From Alphaproteobacteria bacterium (GTDB lineage: Bacteria; Pseudomonadota; Alphaproteobacteria; Rickettsiales; JAFLCR01), in NCBI GenBank assembly GCA_017302755.1, contig JAFLCR010000028.1, forward strand, positions 1 through 14,827: 14,827 bases of DNA, written 5' to 3'. Of this stretch, positions 1 to 7,326 are shown piece after piece. Both the position numbers and the translations under genes were made by a program. Numbering within the stretch: the stretch's first letter is position 1; the number at the start of each line of letters is the position of its first letter. The notes beneath the pieces are model-generated. The model was not told where the DNA came from, searched no databases, and was given only the letters and a program-made list of their open reading frames with translations.

Positions 1-1031
1 GGGGGCTGGACGCGGAATATCTCGCCGGTGAGCCGCATGTCAGCGATCTGGCCGAACGCTGCCGGGATCTGTACGTGTTCGACGAGGAATGGGATGTATT
101 CAAGCAGAAGCTGATTACGCCCGTGCTGGGGCATCAGCAAAAAAGCGGCCATCTGGAAACCAGGGACGGCAAGACCATCACCTGGCGCTCGATCCCGCTG
201 CCGGACGGCGCGATTCTGACCACCTATCTCGACATCACTGATTCCACCCTTGTGGAGCGCTCCCTGCGCGAAAAGAACGAAGCGTTGCAGGAAGCCGACC
301 GGCTGAAAAGCGAGTTTCTTGCTAATGTGTCGTACGAACTGCGCTCGCCGCTCACCTCAATCATCGGCTTTTCCGAGGTTCTGGCGCAGAATTACTTTGG
401 AGAGCTGGCTCCTCGCCAGCGCGAATACGTAGACGGCATTCACGCTTCGTCCACCCAGCTGATGGAAATCATCAACGATATTCTGGACCTGGCCTCTATT
501 GAAGCAGGCTATCTCAAGCTCGATATCTCCCGCTTTGATCTGCACGATATGCTGACCGCCATGGCCGCCCTCGTGCGCGAGCGCATGAAAGAGCAGGAAC
601 TGACGCTCGAAGTGCGGGCGGATGAATCGCTCGGTAACCTTAGCGGTGACGAAAAGCGCCTGCGCCAGATTATCTTCAACCTGCTTAGCAACGCCATCAA
701 GTTTACGCCTCCTGGCGGAAAAATCATACTGGGCGCGCAGAATGCCGAAGCCGGCGAAGTCATGTTCTATGTTCAGGATACCGGGGTGGGCATCGGCGAG
801 GAGGAGCTTGCGAGGGCTTTCGACCGCTTCTATAAGAGCGGCTCGCACCGCAGGCATAAATCCGGAGCGGGGTTGGGGCTTTCCATCGTCAAAAACTTCG
901 TCGAGCTGCATGGCGGGCGCATTGAGCTGGATTCCGAGCGCGGCAAAGGCACCACGGTGCGCTTCTACCTTCCGCGCGAGGCCAGGGTGCCGGAACCTGC
1001 GGATATGGTGACACCTCATGTGGCGGCATGA
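1..1031 (+). CDS. divL: DivL-like PAS / histidine-kinase-fold protein with Tyr at the phosphoacceptor site (5' partial)
   Basis: The frame is open from base 3 and has no visible start, so the gene begins before the window. About 343 C-terminal residues are present. The first ~80 resemble a PAS domain ending in the usual LDITD. A dimerisation helix follows with the H-box FLANVSYELRSPLTSIIGF, where the tyrosine codon (333-335) stands exactly where histidine kinases carry the phosphorylated His. The ATPase domain looks intact: N-box (FNLLSNAIKFT), G1 (DTGVGIG), F-box (FDRFYKSG) and G2 (GAGLGLSIVKNF). Caulobacter DivL is the known protein with this His-to-Tyr change; it binds DivK and controls the CckA kinase in asymmetric division. 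The downstream tsaE-amgK-murU order fits that assignment. By inference it is a signalling pseudokinase or scaffold and not a conventional autokinase. The DivL name could be wrong if this is another Tyr-type HisKA paralogue, since the N-terminal half is not visible. Confidence 0.82.
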   Translation, partial: GLDAEYLAGEPHVSDLAERCRDLYVFDEEWDVFKQKLITPVLGHQQKSGHLETRDGKTITWRSIPLPDGAILTTYLDITDSTLVERSLREKNEALQEADRLKSEFLANVSYELRSPLTSIIGFSEVLAQNYFGELAPRQREYVDGIHASSTQLMEIINDILDLASIEAGYLKLDISRFDLHDMLTAMAALVRERMKEQELTLEVRADESLGNLSGDEKRLRQIIFNLLSNAIKFTPPGGKIILGAQNAEAGEVMFYVQDTGVGIGEEELARAFDRFYKSGSHRRHKSGAGLGLSIVKNFVELHGGRIELDSERGKGTTVRFYLPREARVPEPADMVTPHVAA

Positions 1032-1479
1032 GCTGACGGCGGCAACCGCCGAACAAACACAAGGCTTCGCCGCGAAGCTGGCGGGAGTGATCCGCAAAGG
1101 CGATGTTTTATGCCTGCAAGGAACCCTTGGATCAGGCAAAACAACTTTTTCACAAGGCATTATTCAGGCATTGCTGCCGGGCGAGGAAGTGACCAGCCCT
1201 ACCTTCAACCTGGTCAAAACCTATCCATTGCCGGGGTTTGACCTTTGGCATTTCGATCTCTACCGCCTGGATAGGCGGGAACAGCTTTGGGAACTCGGCA
1301 TCGAGGAAGCGCTGATGGAAGGAGCGCTACTGATCGAATGGCCGGAGATCGCCGCAAGCCTGCTGCCCGCCAGCCGACTCACGGTGAAGCTGGAGGCGGA
1401 TGCGGCCACGGAAAAACGCACAATACGGCTTGAAGCCGAAGGCGGGTTGTGGAATGAACGGCTGAAAGGAGTTTTATGA
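1018..1479 (+). CDS. tsaE: tRNA threonylcarbamoyladenosine biosynthesis ATPase TsaE
   Basis: The product is 153 residues, the normal size for TsaE (YjeE). TsaE is the cytoplasmic P-loop ATPase that works with TsaD and TsaB to make t6A37 in tRNAs that read ANN codons. Visible family motifs are the Walker A loop GTLGSGKTT (residues 35-43), the switch-like TSPTF (59-63), HFDLYRL (78-84) and the LIEWPE block (105-110). The ATG at 1018 lies inside the end of divL (14-base overlap) and is the only good start. No strong Shine-Dalgarno is visible, so translational coupling to divL is likely. The gene ends in an ATGA overlap with amgK. TsaD and TsaB are not in the window. Identification rests on the complete motif set and is firm. 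Confidence 0.95.
   Translation: MWRHELTAATAEQTQGFAAKLAGVIRKGDVLCLQGTLGSGKTTFSQGIIQALLPGEEVTSPTFNLVKTYPLPGFDLWHFDLYRLDRREQLWELGIEEALMEGALLIEWPEIAASLLPASRLTVKLEADAATEKRTIRLEAEGGLWNERLKGVL
1465..1471 (+). promoter_or_regulatory. Strong ribosome binding site of amgK
   Basis: AAAGGAG lies four bases before the ATG at 1476, inside the end of tsaE. It is the best Shine-Dalgarno in the operon and fixes the amgK start, although the two genes also overlap by ATGA. Confidence 0.7.
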
Positions 1480-2471
1480 CAGCAGCGGCAATGGAACGTG
1501 CGGACAGGCGGGCGAGGGACGAGGCCATCGACGCGTTCCTGCGCGCCTCCCACTGGGCGGACGCCGAACGCGCGCCCCTGGCGGGGGATGCGTCGTTTCG
1601 TCGCTACGAACGGGTGCGCCGTAATGACGCCTCCGCCGTGCTCATGGATGCGCCGCCGGAAAAAGAAGATGTGCGTCCCTTCGTGCACATCGCCCGTATC
1701 CTGCGCGGCCACGGGTTGCTGGCACCGCAAATTCTCGCGGAAGACGCGGAGCAGGGGCTGCTGCTGCTCGAGGATCTCGGCGATAATTTGTTCGCCCGCG
1801 TTCTTGCCCGGGACATCTCTTTGGAGCAAACCCTTTACGAAGCTGCCATCGATGTGCTGACAGCGTTGAAAGATCGTCCACTTCCCAGCGATGTTCCGGC
1901 GTATTCCGATGAAAAGCTTCTACAGGAATCGGCATTGTTTTGCGAATGGTGTGTGGCGCCCGCCTTGGGCAGAGACGCGGGCGAGGACGCGCGCGCAACC
2001 CTCGCCGAGTGCTTGCTGCCCCTGGTGCGCCAGTCCCGCGAGGTGCCGGAAATGCTGGTGCTGCGGGATTATCACGCTGAGAATCTAATCTGGATGCCGG
2101 ATGGCCAGGTGGGATTGCTGGATTTCCAGGACGCGGTGCTTGGACCCTGCACTTACGATTTGGTTTCATTGCTGGAAGATGCCCGACGCGACGTGCCCCG
2201 CGAACTGGCAACCCGCATGAAAGACCGCTTTTTTGCCACGCTCTCAGGCGTAGCCAGGGAAACCTTCGACGCGTCCTACGCCATTCTCGGCGCGCAGCGC
2301 AACCTCAAGATCATTGGCATCTTCAACCGGCTCAGCAAACGGGACGGGAAAGAGCACTACCTCAACCTCATTCCCCGCGTGGCGGCGCATCTGGAGCATG
2401 ACCTGGCGCATCCCGCCCTGGCGCCGCTTAAGGATTGGCTTAAGCCCTGGCGGAGCGTGCTGCCTTCATGA
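1476..2471 (+). CDS. amgK: N-acetylmuramate/N-acetylglucosamine anomeric kinase AmgK
   Basis: This 331-residue protein belongs to the aminoglycoside phosphotransferase fold (APH). Visible features are the N-lobe GDASFRRYERV (37-47), the VLMDAP strand (55-60), the hinge LLLLEDLGDN (95-104), the catalytic loop LRDYHAENL (196-204, with D198, H200 and N203) and the metal-binding LLDFQDAVLGP (214-224, with D216). GDASFRRY plus DFQDA is typical of the AmgK branch and not of drug-modifying APH enzymes. AmgK phosphorylates the anomeric hydroxyl of MurNAc (and GlcNAc) in the cytoplasm. MurU, encoded directly downstream, converts MurNAc-1-P to UDP-MurNAc, so the pair recycles cell-wall sugar while bypassing early de novo synthesis and the fosfomycin-sensitive MurA step. 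The start overlaps the tsaE stop (ATGA) and the end overlaps murU in the same way. The function is inferred from motifs plus neighbour. Confidence 0.9.
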   Translation: MTAAAMERADRRARDEAIDAFLRASHWADAERAPLAGDASFRRYERVRRNDASAVLMDAPPEKEDVRPFVHIARILRGHGLLAPQILAEDAEQGLLLLEDLGDNLFARVLARDISLEQTLYEAAIDVLTALKDRPLPSDVPAYSDEKLLQESALFCEWCVAPALGRDAGEDARATLAECLLPLVRQSREVPEMLVLRDYHAENLIWMPDGQVGLLDFQDAVLGPCTYDLVSLLEDARRDVPRELATRMKDRFFATLSGVARETFDASYAILGAQRNLKIIGIFNRLSKRDGKEHYLNLIPRVAAHLEHDLAHPALAPLKDWLKPWRSVLPS

Positions 2472-3202
2472 TGCCTTCCACCGCCATGATCCTGGCCGCG
2501 GGCGAGGGGACGCGCATGCGACCGCTGACCGAGCATATGCCCAAGCCGCTGGTTCCGGTGGCGGGAAAGCCGCTGATTGATTACGTGCTGGACCGCGTAG
2601 TGGCGGCGGGCGTGAAAAGGGCGGTGGTGAACACGCGCTACAAGGCGGAGATGCTGGAAGCGCATCTGGCCGGGCGAAAGGATGTGGAAATTCTGATTTC
2701 CAGGGAAACGGAGAACCTGGAAACCGGGGGCGGCATCGTCAATGCGCTGGATAAGATCGGAAACGAACCATTTTTTTCCCTGAATGCGGATTCCTTTTGG
2801 CTTGAAGCCGAAAGCAAGGCAACGCTGCTGGAGCGCCTCGCCGCCGCGTATGATTCCAGTCTGGATGCCATGCTTGCCCTATGCCCTCTGGACCAGGCGA
2901 CCGGTTATGACGGCAAGGGGGATTTCCTGACCAATGGCGAAGGAAAGTTGCGGCTGCGAGGCAGGGAGGAGCACGCTTCCAGCGTGTTCATGGGCGTGCA
3001 AATTCTCCACCCAAGACTGTTTGCGGGAAGGAGCGTTTCCTCTTTTTCCCTGCGCGTGTTTTATGAGAAGAACGACCCGGAGGGCTGGATTCCAAACATG
3101 AAAGCCATCTTCCATGAAGGAAGATGGCTGCATGTGGGTGATCCGCAGGGGTTACGGCTGGCCGAGAATATTCTCATGGGCGCGCAGCACTACCCGATTT
3201 AG
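2468..3202 (+). CDS. murU: N-acetylmuramate alpha-1-phosphate uridylyltransferase MurU
   Basis: The product is 244 residues with a nucleotidyltransferase (GT-A-like) fold. The nucleotide-binding signature LAAGEGTRMRPLT is at residues 9-21, PKPLVPVAGKPLIDY at 25-39, ETGGGI at 85-90, and the metal-binding NADS at 106-109. Its length and its position after amgK separate it from the longer RfbA, GlmU and GalU relatives. The reaction is MurNAc-1-P plus UTP to UDP-MurNAc and pyrophosphate, in peptidoglycan recycling. The start is ATG 2468 or the adjacent ATG 2471; the first overlaps the amgK stop as ATGA and suggests coupling. The stop (3200-3202) overlaps the stop of the convergent RTX gene. In relatives I recall, addB/addA often follow murU, but here the operon ends; that comparison is from memory and not shown by the sequence. 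Confidence 0.9.
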   Translation: MMPSTAMILAAGEGTRMRPLTEHMPKPLVPVAGKPLIDYVLDRVVAAGVKRAVVNTRYKAEMLEAHLAGRKDVEILISRETENLETGGGIVNALDKIGNEPFFSLNADSFWLEAESKATLLERLAAAYDSSLDAMLALCPLDQATGYDGKGDFLTNGEGKLRLRGREEHASSVFMGVQILHPRLFAGRSVSSFSLRVFYEKNDPEGWIPNMKAIFHEGRWLHVGDPQGLRLAENILMGAQHYPI

Positions 3203-6200
3203 GCAAAGTTCAACGTACCTGTACCCGTACCGGTCACTGAACCGTTCATGTGCAACTTCAGGCCGCTACCGTCGGCAAATTCGCTGTAGACGGAATAGCC
3301 CATACCGTCTGTACCTACGTTCGTCCAACTGCTGCCACCAGAAACAGCGCCTGTGACGTCAAGGTTGTCTCTGATGAGATAAAAATCCTTGCTCTCGTTA
3401 TTAAAAAGCCAGTTATTTTTAATAGTGGCTACACTTAAGAAAACACCACTGGTGGCAAACCCATCGTTCATATCCAGTTTTTCGATGGAACGGTAAGTTG
3501 CGGAACCTACGCCGCTTCCATCCGTGATTTTTAGCGTATCAAAATCGCGTCCGCCATCATATACAGCAAAGCTGGAAGTGGAGCGAAGATATAACAGATC
3601 ATTGCCTACGCCTCCGAGCAGCGTTGATGATCCCGAGCTGTTCTCACTGTCAAGCGTATCGTTGCCCTGATCGCCGATGAGAATATCTTTCACCGCACCC
3701 GTGCTGCCGCCACGCAGATAATCGTTGCCCGCGAACCCGGCGATGACGTCATCACCTGTTCCACCGATCAGCGTATCTTCACCCATGCCGCCATTCCAGG
3801 TGGTTGTAAGAATGTCCGTATTGGCGATGGTTGCGCCTGCATTCAGCTTGAATCCTGAAGGAGTGGCAATATCCACGGAAGTGCCGTTGATGCGCACATC
3901 CAGGGCGCCGCTCGAAATGCCGCTTGCGCCAATGTTTGAGTAGGCGATGGAACCAAAACCGCCGCCGATCAGGAGTATTTTATCACTGCCTGAGACAAAG
4001 CCACCCAGGGAGTCATAATTGGCGATAGTGGAAACGTTAGGGTCGTTCAGGTTGTAGATGAAAAGATCATTGCCTGCGCCACCCGTTAGTGAGTCGGCAC
4101 CGCCAGCGCCTTCAAGAATGTCATTTCCCGAGCCGCCGGTTATCGTATCCGCGCCAGAACCGCCTTTTGCGAGCAACACTCCAGTAGAGCCTGCAGCATT
4201 CAACAACAATTTGTAATTAGGATTAGTGAGGTTATCCGCGGATACGAACAGGCCACCGCCAATGGTATGATCGATCTGCAACGTGTTGTTGGCAAGCGGT
4301 TCCAGGCCTGTTCCTCTGGTGAAGTAGTTATCGTCCACCGACAGGCCTTCAAAGTCAGTGGAACGGAAATCGAATTTTTCGATGCTGCTGATATTGTTGG
4401 AGGCATTGAGACGCAGGAAATTCATTCCCGATCCTGCGACGAACAGCACGGTATCGTTGCCGCTTCCGCCCGTAACCGTCAAATTCTGGTATTCGCCCTG
4501 GCTGTTGACGCTGAAGAGGTCATCTCCCGCATCACCCAACAGCAGATCCGCGCCGGTGGTGATATAGAAAGTATCCCCTCCGCCGCCGCCAATCAGCGTG
4601 TCGTTACCGGTTATAGCCCCGCCGGTCGTATCGCCGCCGCTCAAGGTGTCGGCTAAGTTACCGCCTACAATGCTATCCGCATTCTTACTGCCAGTGATAG
4701 TATTAGATGCCGTGAGGCTGCCCAGCACATTGAACGATACAGGGCTTGAATTCATGCCAATGGCGGTAAATGTCAAGCTGCCGGTCGATTGCGAGTTATC
4801 GAAGGTAATGAGATTTCCTTCTATGGTGCCGATGGTGTCATAGAAATTGGCCGTGGTATTCCAGTTGTGGATGACCTTATAATTCTCAAAACCGGCAATA
4901 TTAGTGATCGTGGCCAGGTTGAAAGGCACGGCGGCGATGCTGTTCAGCACCAGGCTATCGACACCCGCGCCACCTTGAATGCTGTGTGAATTTGAAAGAG
5001 TGGAGGCATCGTCAATCTGGACGGTATCGTTGCCTCCAACCATGTTAAAGTTAACGCTGCTTCCGCTGCTGAGGCGCACCATGTCGCCCATTGCACCGCC
5101 AACAATGGTATTCAAGCCGTCGCTGACGATATTGCCCGCCGTTTCCAACTTAATCATCACGCGCGAAGCGCCGCCTGAGACAGTCACTTGGCCGCTGCCC
5201 TGCACGACCACGTCCTTGCCGGTGACGCCGTTCGTGTTCAGGAGCAGCGTATTTGCACCATGATCAATCAGGAAAAACGGCATGTCGCTGGCATTGATCA
5301 TGGCGTTGCCGGCGGCACCGTTTACCGTATCAAAGTTGAGTGTATTGCCGTTACCGTTCAGCACGAAAGACTCAATGCCGTGCTTGAAGGTAAAAATAGG
5401 CGCTGTGTAGTTGACTGCTGCATTGAATACGACAGAGTCAAAGCCTTGGCCGCCCGCCACCGTATCCGCGGCGATGAAATCGCCGGCAGCGCTCACGGCG
5501 AACTGATCGTCACCGCTGGTACCGGGGAAATTATCCGCACTCGCGGTCATGGCGAATATCGAGCTGGCAGTTGTACCGCCACCGCTAACACCACCCGGCG
5601 GGGGCGGAGGGGGAAGCAGGTTGGTGCCTGTCGGTGGCGGCGGAGGAGGAGGAAGTATGGTGCCATCGCTCGGCGGGGGCGGCACGAACGTGCCTGCATC
5701 AGCCGGAGGAGGGGGCGGAGGGGCAACGAAGGTGGTGCCAGGAAGCGGCGGCGGCAATAGAGAGCCGGTAGTGTTTCCGGACAAGGGGAGCAATCCCGCG
5801 CCGCCCACCAGCCCGCCCGTTGTCGTGCCAGTAGCACTCAGCGTTCCGGAAAAAGTGGTGGGACTGATATTGTTTGCCAGCGCCGAAATGCTCCCGGCCT
5901 GAGGAGCGAATTCCGTGCCCGCCGGGTTATTGGCGCCTTCGATGAATACAGGCTTGGAAGCCGCGTTCGCCGTGGCGGCGCTGGGCACGACCTGGTTGGC
6001 GAAGTCCATGCCGATCGCCTTATCCACGCTGAACATGCCTTGATCCACGGGCCTGCCCATGGCGTCGGTTTTCAAGGAAGCGTCAGGTGCTGGGGCATCC
6101 ACCGGCGCAGGCGGATTTTCAGAAGCAGCCGCCTGGGCTTCAGCCGTTTCCACGGGTTTTGGCGTTTCGGCAGGCTGTTCAGCCGGGGCTTCCTGCGGCG

Positions 6201-7254
6201 CGGCTGCCGCCGCTTCCGCCTTTGCCTCGGTTTTCTGTTCGCCGCCTTCCGCAGGCGCGGCATTACTATGTTTTTCGCCCTGCGGCACAGTGGCCGGAGG
6301 CGCTTCATTCTGCTGCTGGGGCTGCTGTTGCTGCTGCAGCTTCAGATCATACTTGCCAACAGGCGTCACGGTGCTGATGACGTTGTATTCATGCATCATC
6401 GGCGCAGGCATTGCCTTAAGCGTTATGCCCTGGAACGTGTCGTGCACGCTCTTCACCGGCACATAGGCGAAGGGCTGGTCGATAGTAATCTTGCCGTTGT
6501 CGGTGACGACGTCGAACTTGCCATGCGTGCCGTCGGCATTTTTGGCAAGGTAGAAGCTGTTTTCCTGGCCTTCGCCCTCGACCACGCCGCCGCCGGTCGT
6601 GCCGCGGATGCCGATGGTGGCCACGGGCGTCTTGATCTTCATGTCGCCGGGGTTGTGGGCCGCGATTTCGCCGCTCACGAACTTGAACATGCCCTTGAGC
6701 ACCGTCACCGAGGACTCGCCTTCGCCGGTCGCTTCGTCATAGACGAGCTTATCCAGCGTCATGCGTGCGTTGGAGCCGACGGCGAATACGGATTTATCGT
6801 TAAACGTAATGCCGACGCCGCTGTCCTTGCCAGTGCGGATGATGTCATTCTGGTAGACGGGGTCGCCGTTTTTCAATGCCGTTTCGCTGCCGTCCGCATG
6901 CTTGACGATGGCTTCGCCCTGCAGCTTGCTGACCACGCCAATCTGGATCTTGCCGCCGTCCGGGCCGGCATACTGGCTGGGCGCGAGGCTGCCCGCGAGG
7001 GTCGTGATGGTGGCCGGCTCGATCTTAAGGCCAGTATCTGAATACAGCGCTTCGGGGCGGTTGAAATAGTCACGGATAGTGATGGCGCCGCCATTGACAA
7101 GCAGGTCCGGCCCGGAGCGAGTGAATTCCGCTTCGCGCAAACCTTCGCCAAGAGGCAGGGCAGAGAGCCTGCCGGCTTCGAGCACCAGGGGGGAATGTTC
7201 CGTGGGAGTCAGCGCATCAAAAGAGATCGTGCCGCCGGAAAGAAAATTCCTCAT
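3199..7254 (-). CDS. Large FecR-domain / RTX calcium-binding secreted or surface protein
   Basis: The product is 1351 residues with no classical signal peptide. A ~100-residue N-terminal module (with GPDLLVNGGAITIRDYF, 48-64) precedes a FecR-like beta domain at about 105-222, which contains DIIRTGKDSGVGITF, VFAVGSNARMTL and KTPVATIGIRGTT. A low-complexity linker follows: polyglutamine at 307-315, then Ala/Pro/Glu-rich to ~395. A proline-rich hinge spans 500-553. The remainder is beta-rich with RTX nonapeptides (GGxGxDxxx) in islands at 889-937, 1031-1066 and 1155-1222. RTX repeats fold on calcium outside the cell and usually mark type I secretion, which also explains the missing signal peptide; the extreme C-terminus (GTGTLNFA) would carry the uncleaved signal. 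No HlyB/HlyD/TolC genes are in the window. The start is ATG with GAGG four bases upstream. The role (adhesin, matrix or S-layer-like protein) is unknown; no enzymatic domain is seen. Confidence 0.85.
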   Translation of the reverse strand: MRNFLSGGTISFDALTPTEHSPLVLEAGRLSALPLGEGLREAEFTRSGPDLLVNGGAITIRDYFNRPEALYSDTGLKIEPATITTLAGSLAPSQYAGPDGGKIQIGVVSKLQGEAIVKHADGSETALKNGDPVYQNDIIRTGKDSGVGITFNDKSVFAVGSNARMTLDKLVYDEATGEGESSVTVLKGMFKFVSGEIAAHNPGDMKIKTPVATIGIRGTTGGGVVEGEGQENSFYLAKNADGTHGKFDVVTDNGKITIDQPFAYVPVKSVHDTFQGITLKAMPAPMMHEYNVISTVTPVGKYDLKLQQQQQPQQQNEAPPATVPQGEKHSNAAPAEGGEQKTEAKAEAAAAAPQEAPAEQPAETPKPVETAEAQAAASENPPAPVDAPAPDASLKTDAMGRPVDQGMFSVDKAIGMDFANQVVPSAATANAASKPVFIEGANNPAGTEFAPQAGSISALANNISPTTFSGTLSATGTTTGGLVGGAGLLPLSGNTTGSLLPPPLPGTTFVAPPPPPPADAGTFVPPPPSDGTILPPPPPPPTGTNLLPPPPPPGGVSGGGTTASSIFAMTASADNFPGTSGDDQFAVSAAGDFIAADTVAGGQGFDSVVFNAAVNYTAPIFTFKHGIESFVLNGNGNTLNFDTVNGAAGNAMINASDMPFFLIDHGANTLLLNTNGVTGKDVVVQGSGQVTVSGGASRVMIKLETAGNIVSDGLNTIVGGAMGDMVRLSSGSSVNFNMVGGNDTVQIDDASTLSNSHSIQGGAGVDSLVLNSIAAVPFNLATITNIAGFENYKVIHNWNTTANFYDTIGTIEGNLITFDNSQSTGSLTFTAIGMNSSPVSFNVLGSLTASNTITGSKNADSIVGGNLADTLSGGDTTGGAITGNDTLIGGGGGDTFYITTGADLLLGDAGDDLFSVNSQGEYQNLTVTGGSGNDTVLFVAGSGMNFLRLNASNNISSIEKFDFRSTDFEGLSVDDNYFTRGTGLEPLANNTLQIDHTIGGGLFVSADNLTNPNYKLLLNAAGSTGVLLAKGGSGADTITGGSGNDILEGAGGADSLTGGAGNDLFIYNLNDPNVSTIANYDSLGGFVSGSDKILLIGGGFGSIAYSNIGASGISSGALDVRINGTSVDIATPSGFKLNAGATIANTDILTTTWNGGMGEDTLIGGTGDDVIAGFAGNDYLRGGSTGAVKDILIGDQGNDTLDSENSSGSSTLLGGVGNDLLYLRSTSSFAVYDGGRDFDTLKITDGSGVGSATYRSIEKLDMNDGFATSGVFLSVATIKNNWLFNNESKDFYLIRDNLDVTGAVSGGSSWTNVGTDGMGYSVYSEFADGSGLKLHMNGSVTGTGTGTLNFA
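3589..3792 (-). repeat. RTX calcium-binding repeats, island 3
   Basis: Three tandem units, GGMGEDTLI, GGTGDDVIA and GFAGNDYLR (1155-1181), are followed by GDQGNDTLD (1194-1202) and GGVGNDLLY (1214-1222). A related GGRDFDTLK lies at 1234-1242. After this the C-terminal ~110 residues are non-repeat and are the probable location of the type I secretion signal. Confidence 0.85.
4057..4164 (-). repeat. RTX calcium-binding repeats, island 2 (four tandem nonapeptides)
   Basis: This is the best RTX block: GGSGADTIT, GGSGNDILE, GAGGADSLT and GGAGNDLFI are directly tandem at residues 1031-1066 with no spacer. The third is slightly off consensus. Four in a row is enough for a short parallel beta-roll with calcium between turns. 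Confidence 0.9.
4444..4590 (-). repeat. RTX calcium-binding repeats, island 1
   Basis: Spaced nonapeptides GGGGGDTFY (889-897), GDAGDDLFS (907-915) and GGSGNDTVL (929-937) match the GGxGxDxxx consensus. They are interrupted by 9-13 residues, so this is a degenerate beta-roll and not a continuous one. Confidence 0.8.
5596..5757 (-). repeat. Proline-rich low-complexity hinge (imperfect PPPPP repeats)
   Basis: Residues 500-553 of the RTX protein consist of five proline runs separated by short Gly/Thr/Ala/Asp-rich spacers such as GTTFVA, ADAGTFV, SDGTIL and TGTNLL. It separates the FecR/linker half from the RTX half and is probably an extended, stiff spacer. The DNA is an imperfect tandem repeat, C-rich on the coding strand and G-rich on the plus strand. 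Confidence 0.8.
6310..6336 (-). repeat. Polyglutamine tract
   Basis: Residues 307-315 of the RTX protein read QQQQQPQQQ, encoded mostly by CAG and CAA codons. They open the disordered Ala/Pro/Glu linker directly after the FecR part. Such runs can vary in length by replication slippage. Confidence 0.7.
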
Positions 7255-7326
7255 AATACCTCATCACGTACTGTAACAATTAATACTCTCCGCAACCTAC
7301 CAACGATAATTAAAATTGGTTAATGC
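7255..7326. promoter_or_regulatory. Divergent intergenic region between the RTX gene and the sirtuin gene
   Basis: These 72 bases must hold the promoters of both divergent genes and are AT-rich compared with the flanks. GATAAT at 7305-7310 resembles a -10 box for the plus-strand sirtuin gene, but no good -35 is seen at 16-18 bases. A short inverted repeat, ACCAA (7299-7303) and TTGGT (7316-7320), flanks it and could be an operator. No convincing sigma-70 pair is visible for the minus-strand gene. The assignment as a regulatory region is by position. Confidence 0.4.
7259..7262 (-). promoter_or_regulatory. Ribosome binding site of the FecR-RTX gene
   Basis: On the minus strand GAGG precedes the ATG (7252-7254) by four bases (GAGGTATTATG). 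It supports the chosen start, which also matches the beginning of the conserved-looking N-terminal module. Confidence 0.5.

Noticed and set aside
3589..4164. CRISPR-like or tandem DNA repeats
   Set aside because: The periodic signal is the 27-base code of degenerate RTX nonapeptides. The DNA units differ and there are no constant repeats with unique spacers.
5549..5902. Glycine-rich open frame on the plus strand
   Set aside because: Its GGGGG runs are simply the complement of the proline-coding repeats of the RTX gene.
6040..7041. 333-codon open frame on the plus strand
   Set aside because: It is antisense to the FecR part of the RTX gene. The predicted protein has the Arg/His/Ala/Gly-rich look of a reversed frame with no motif.
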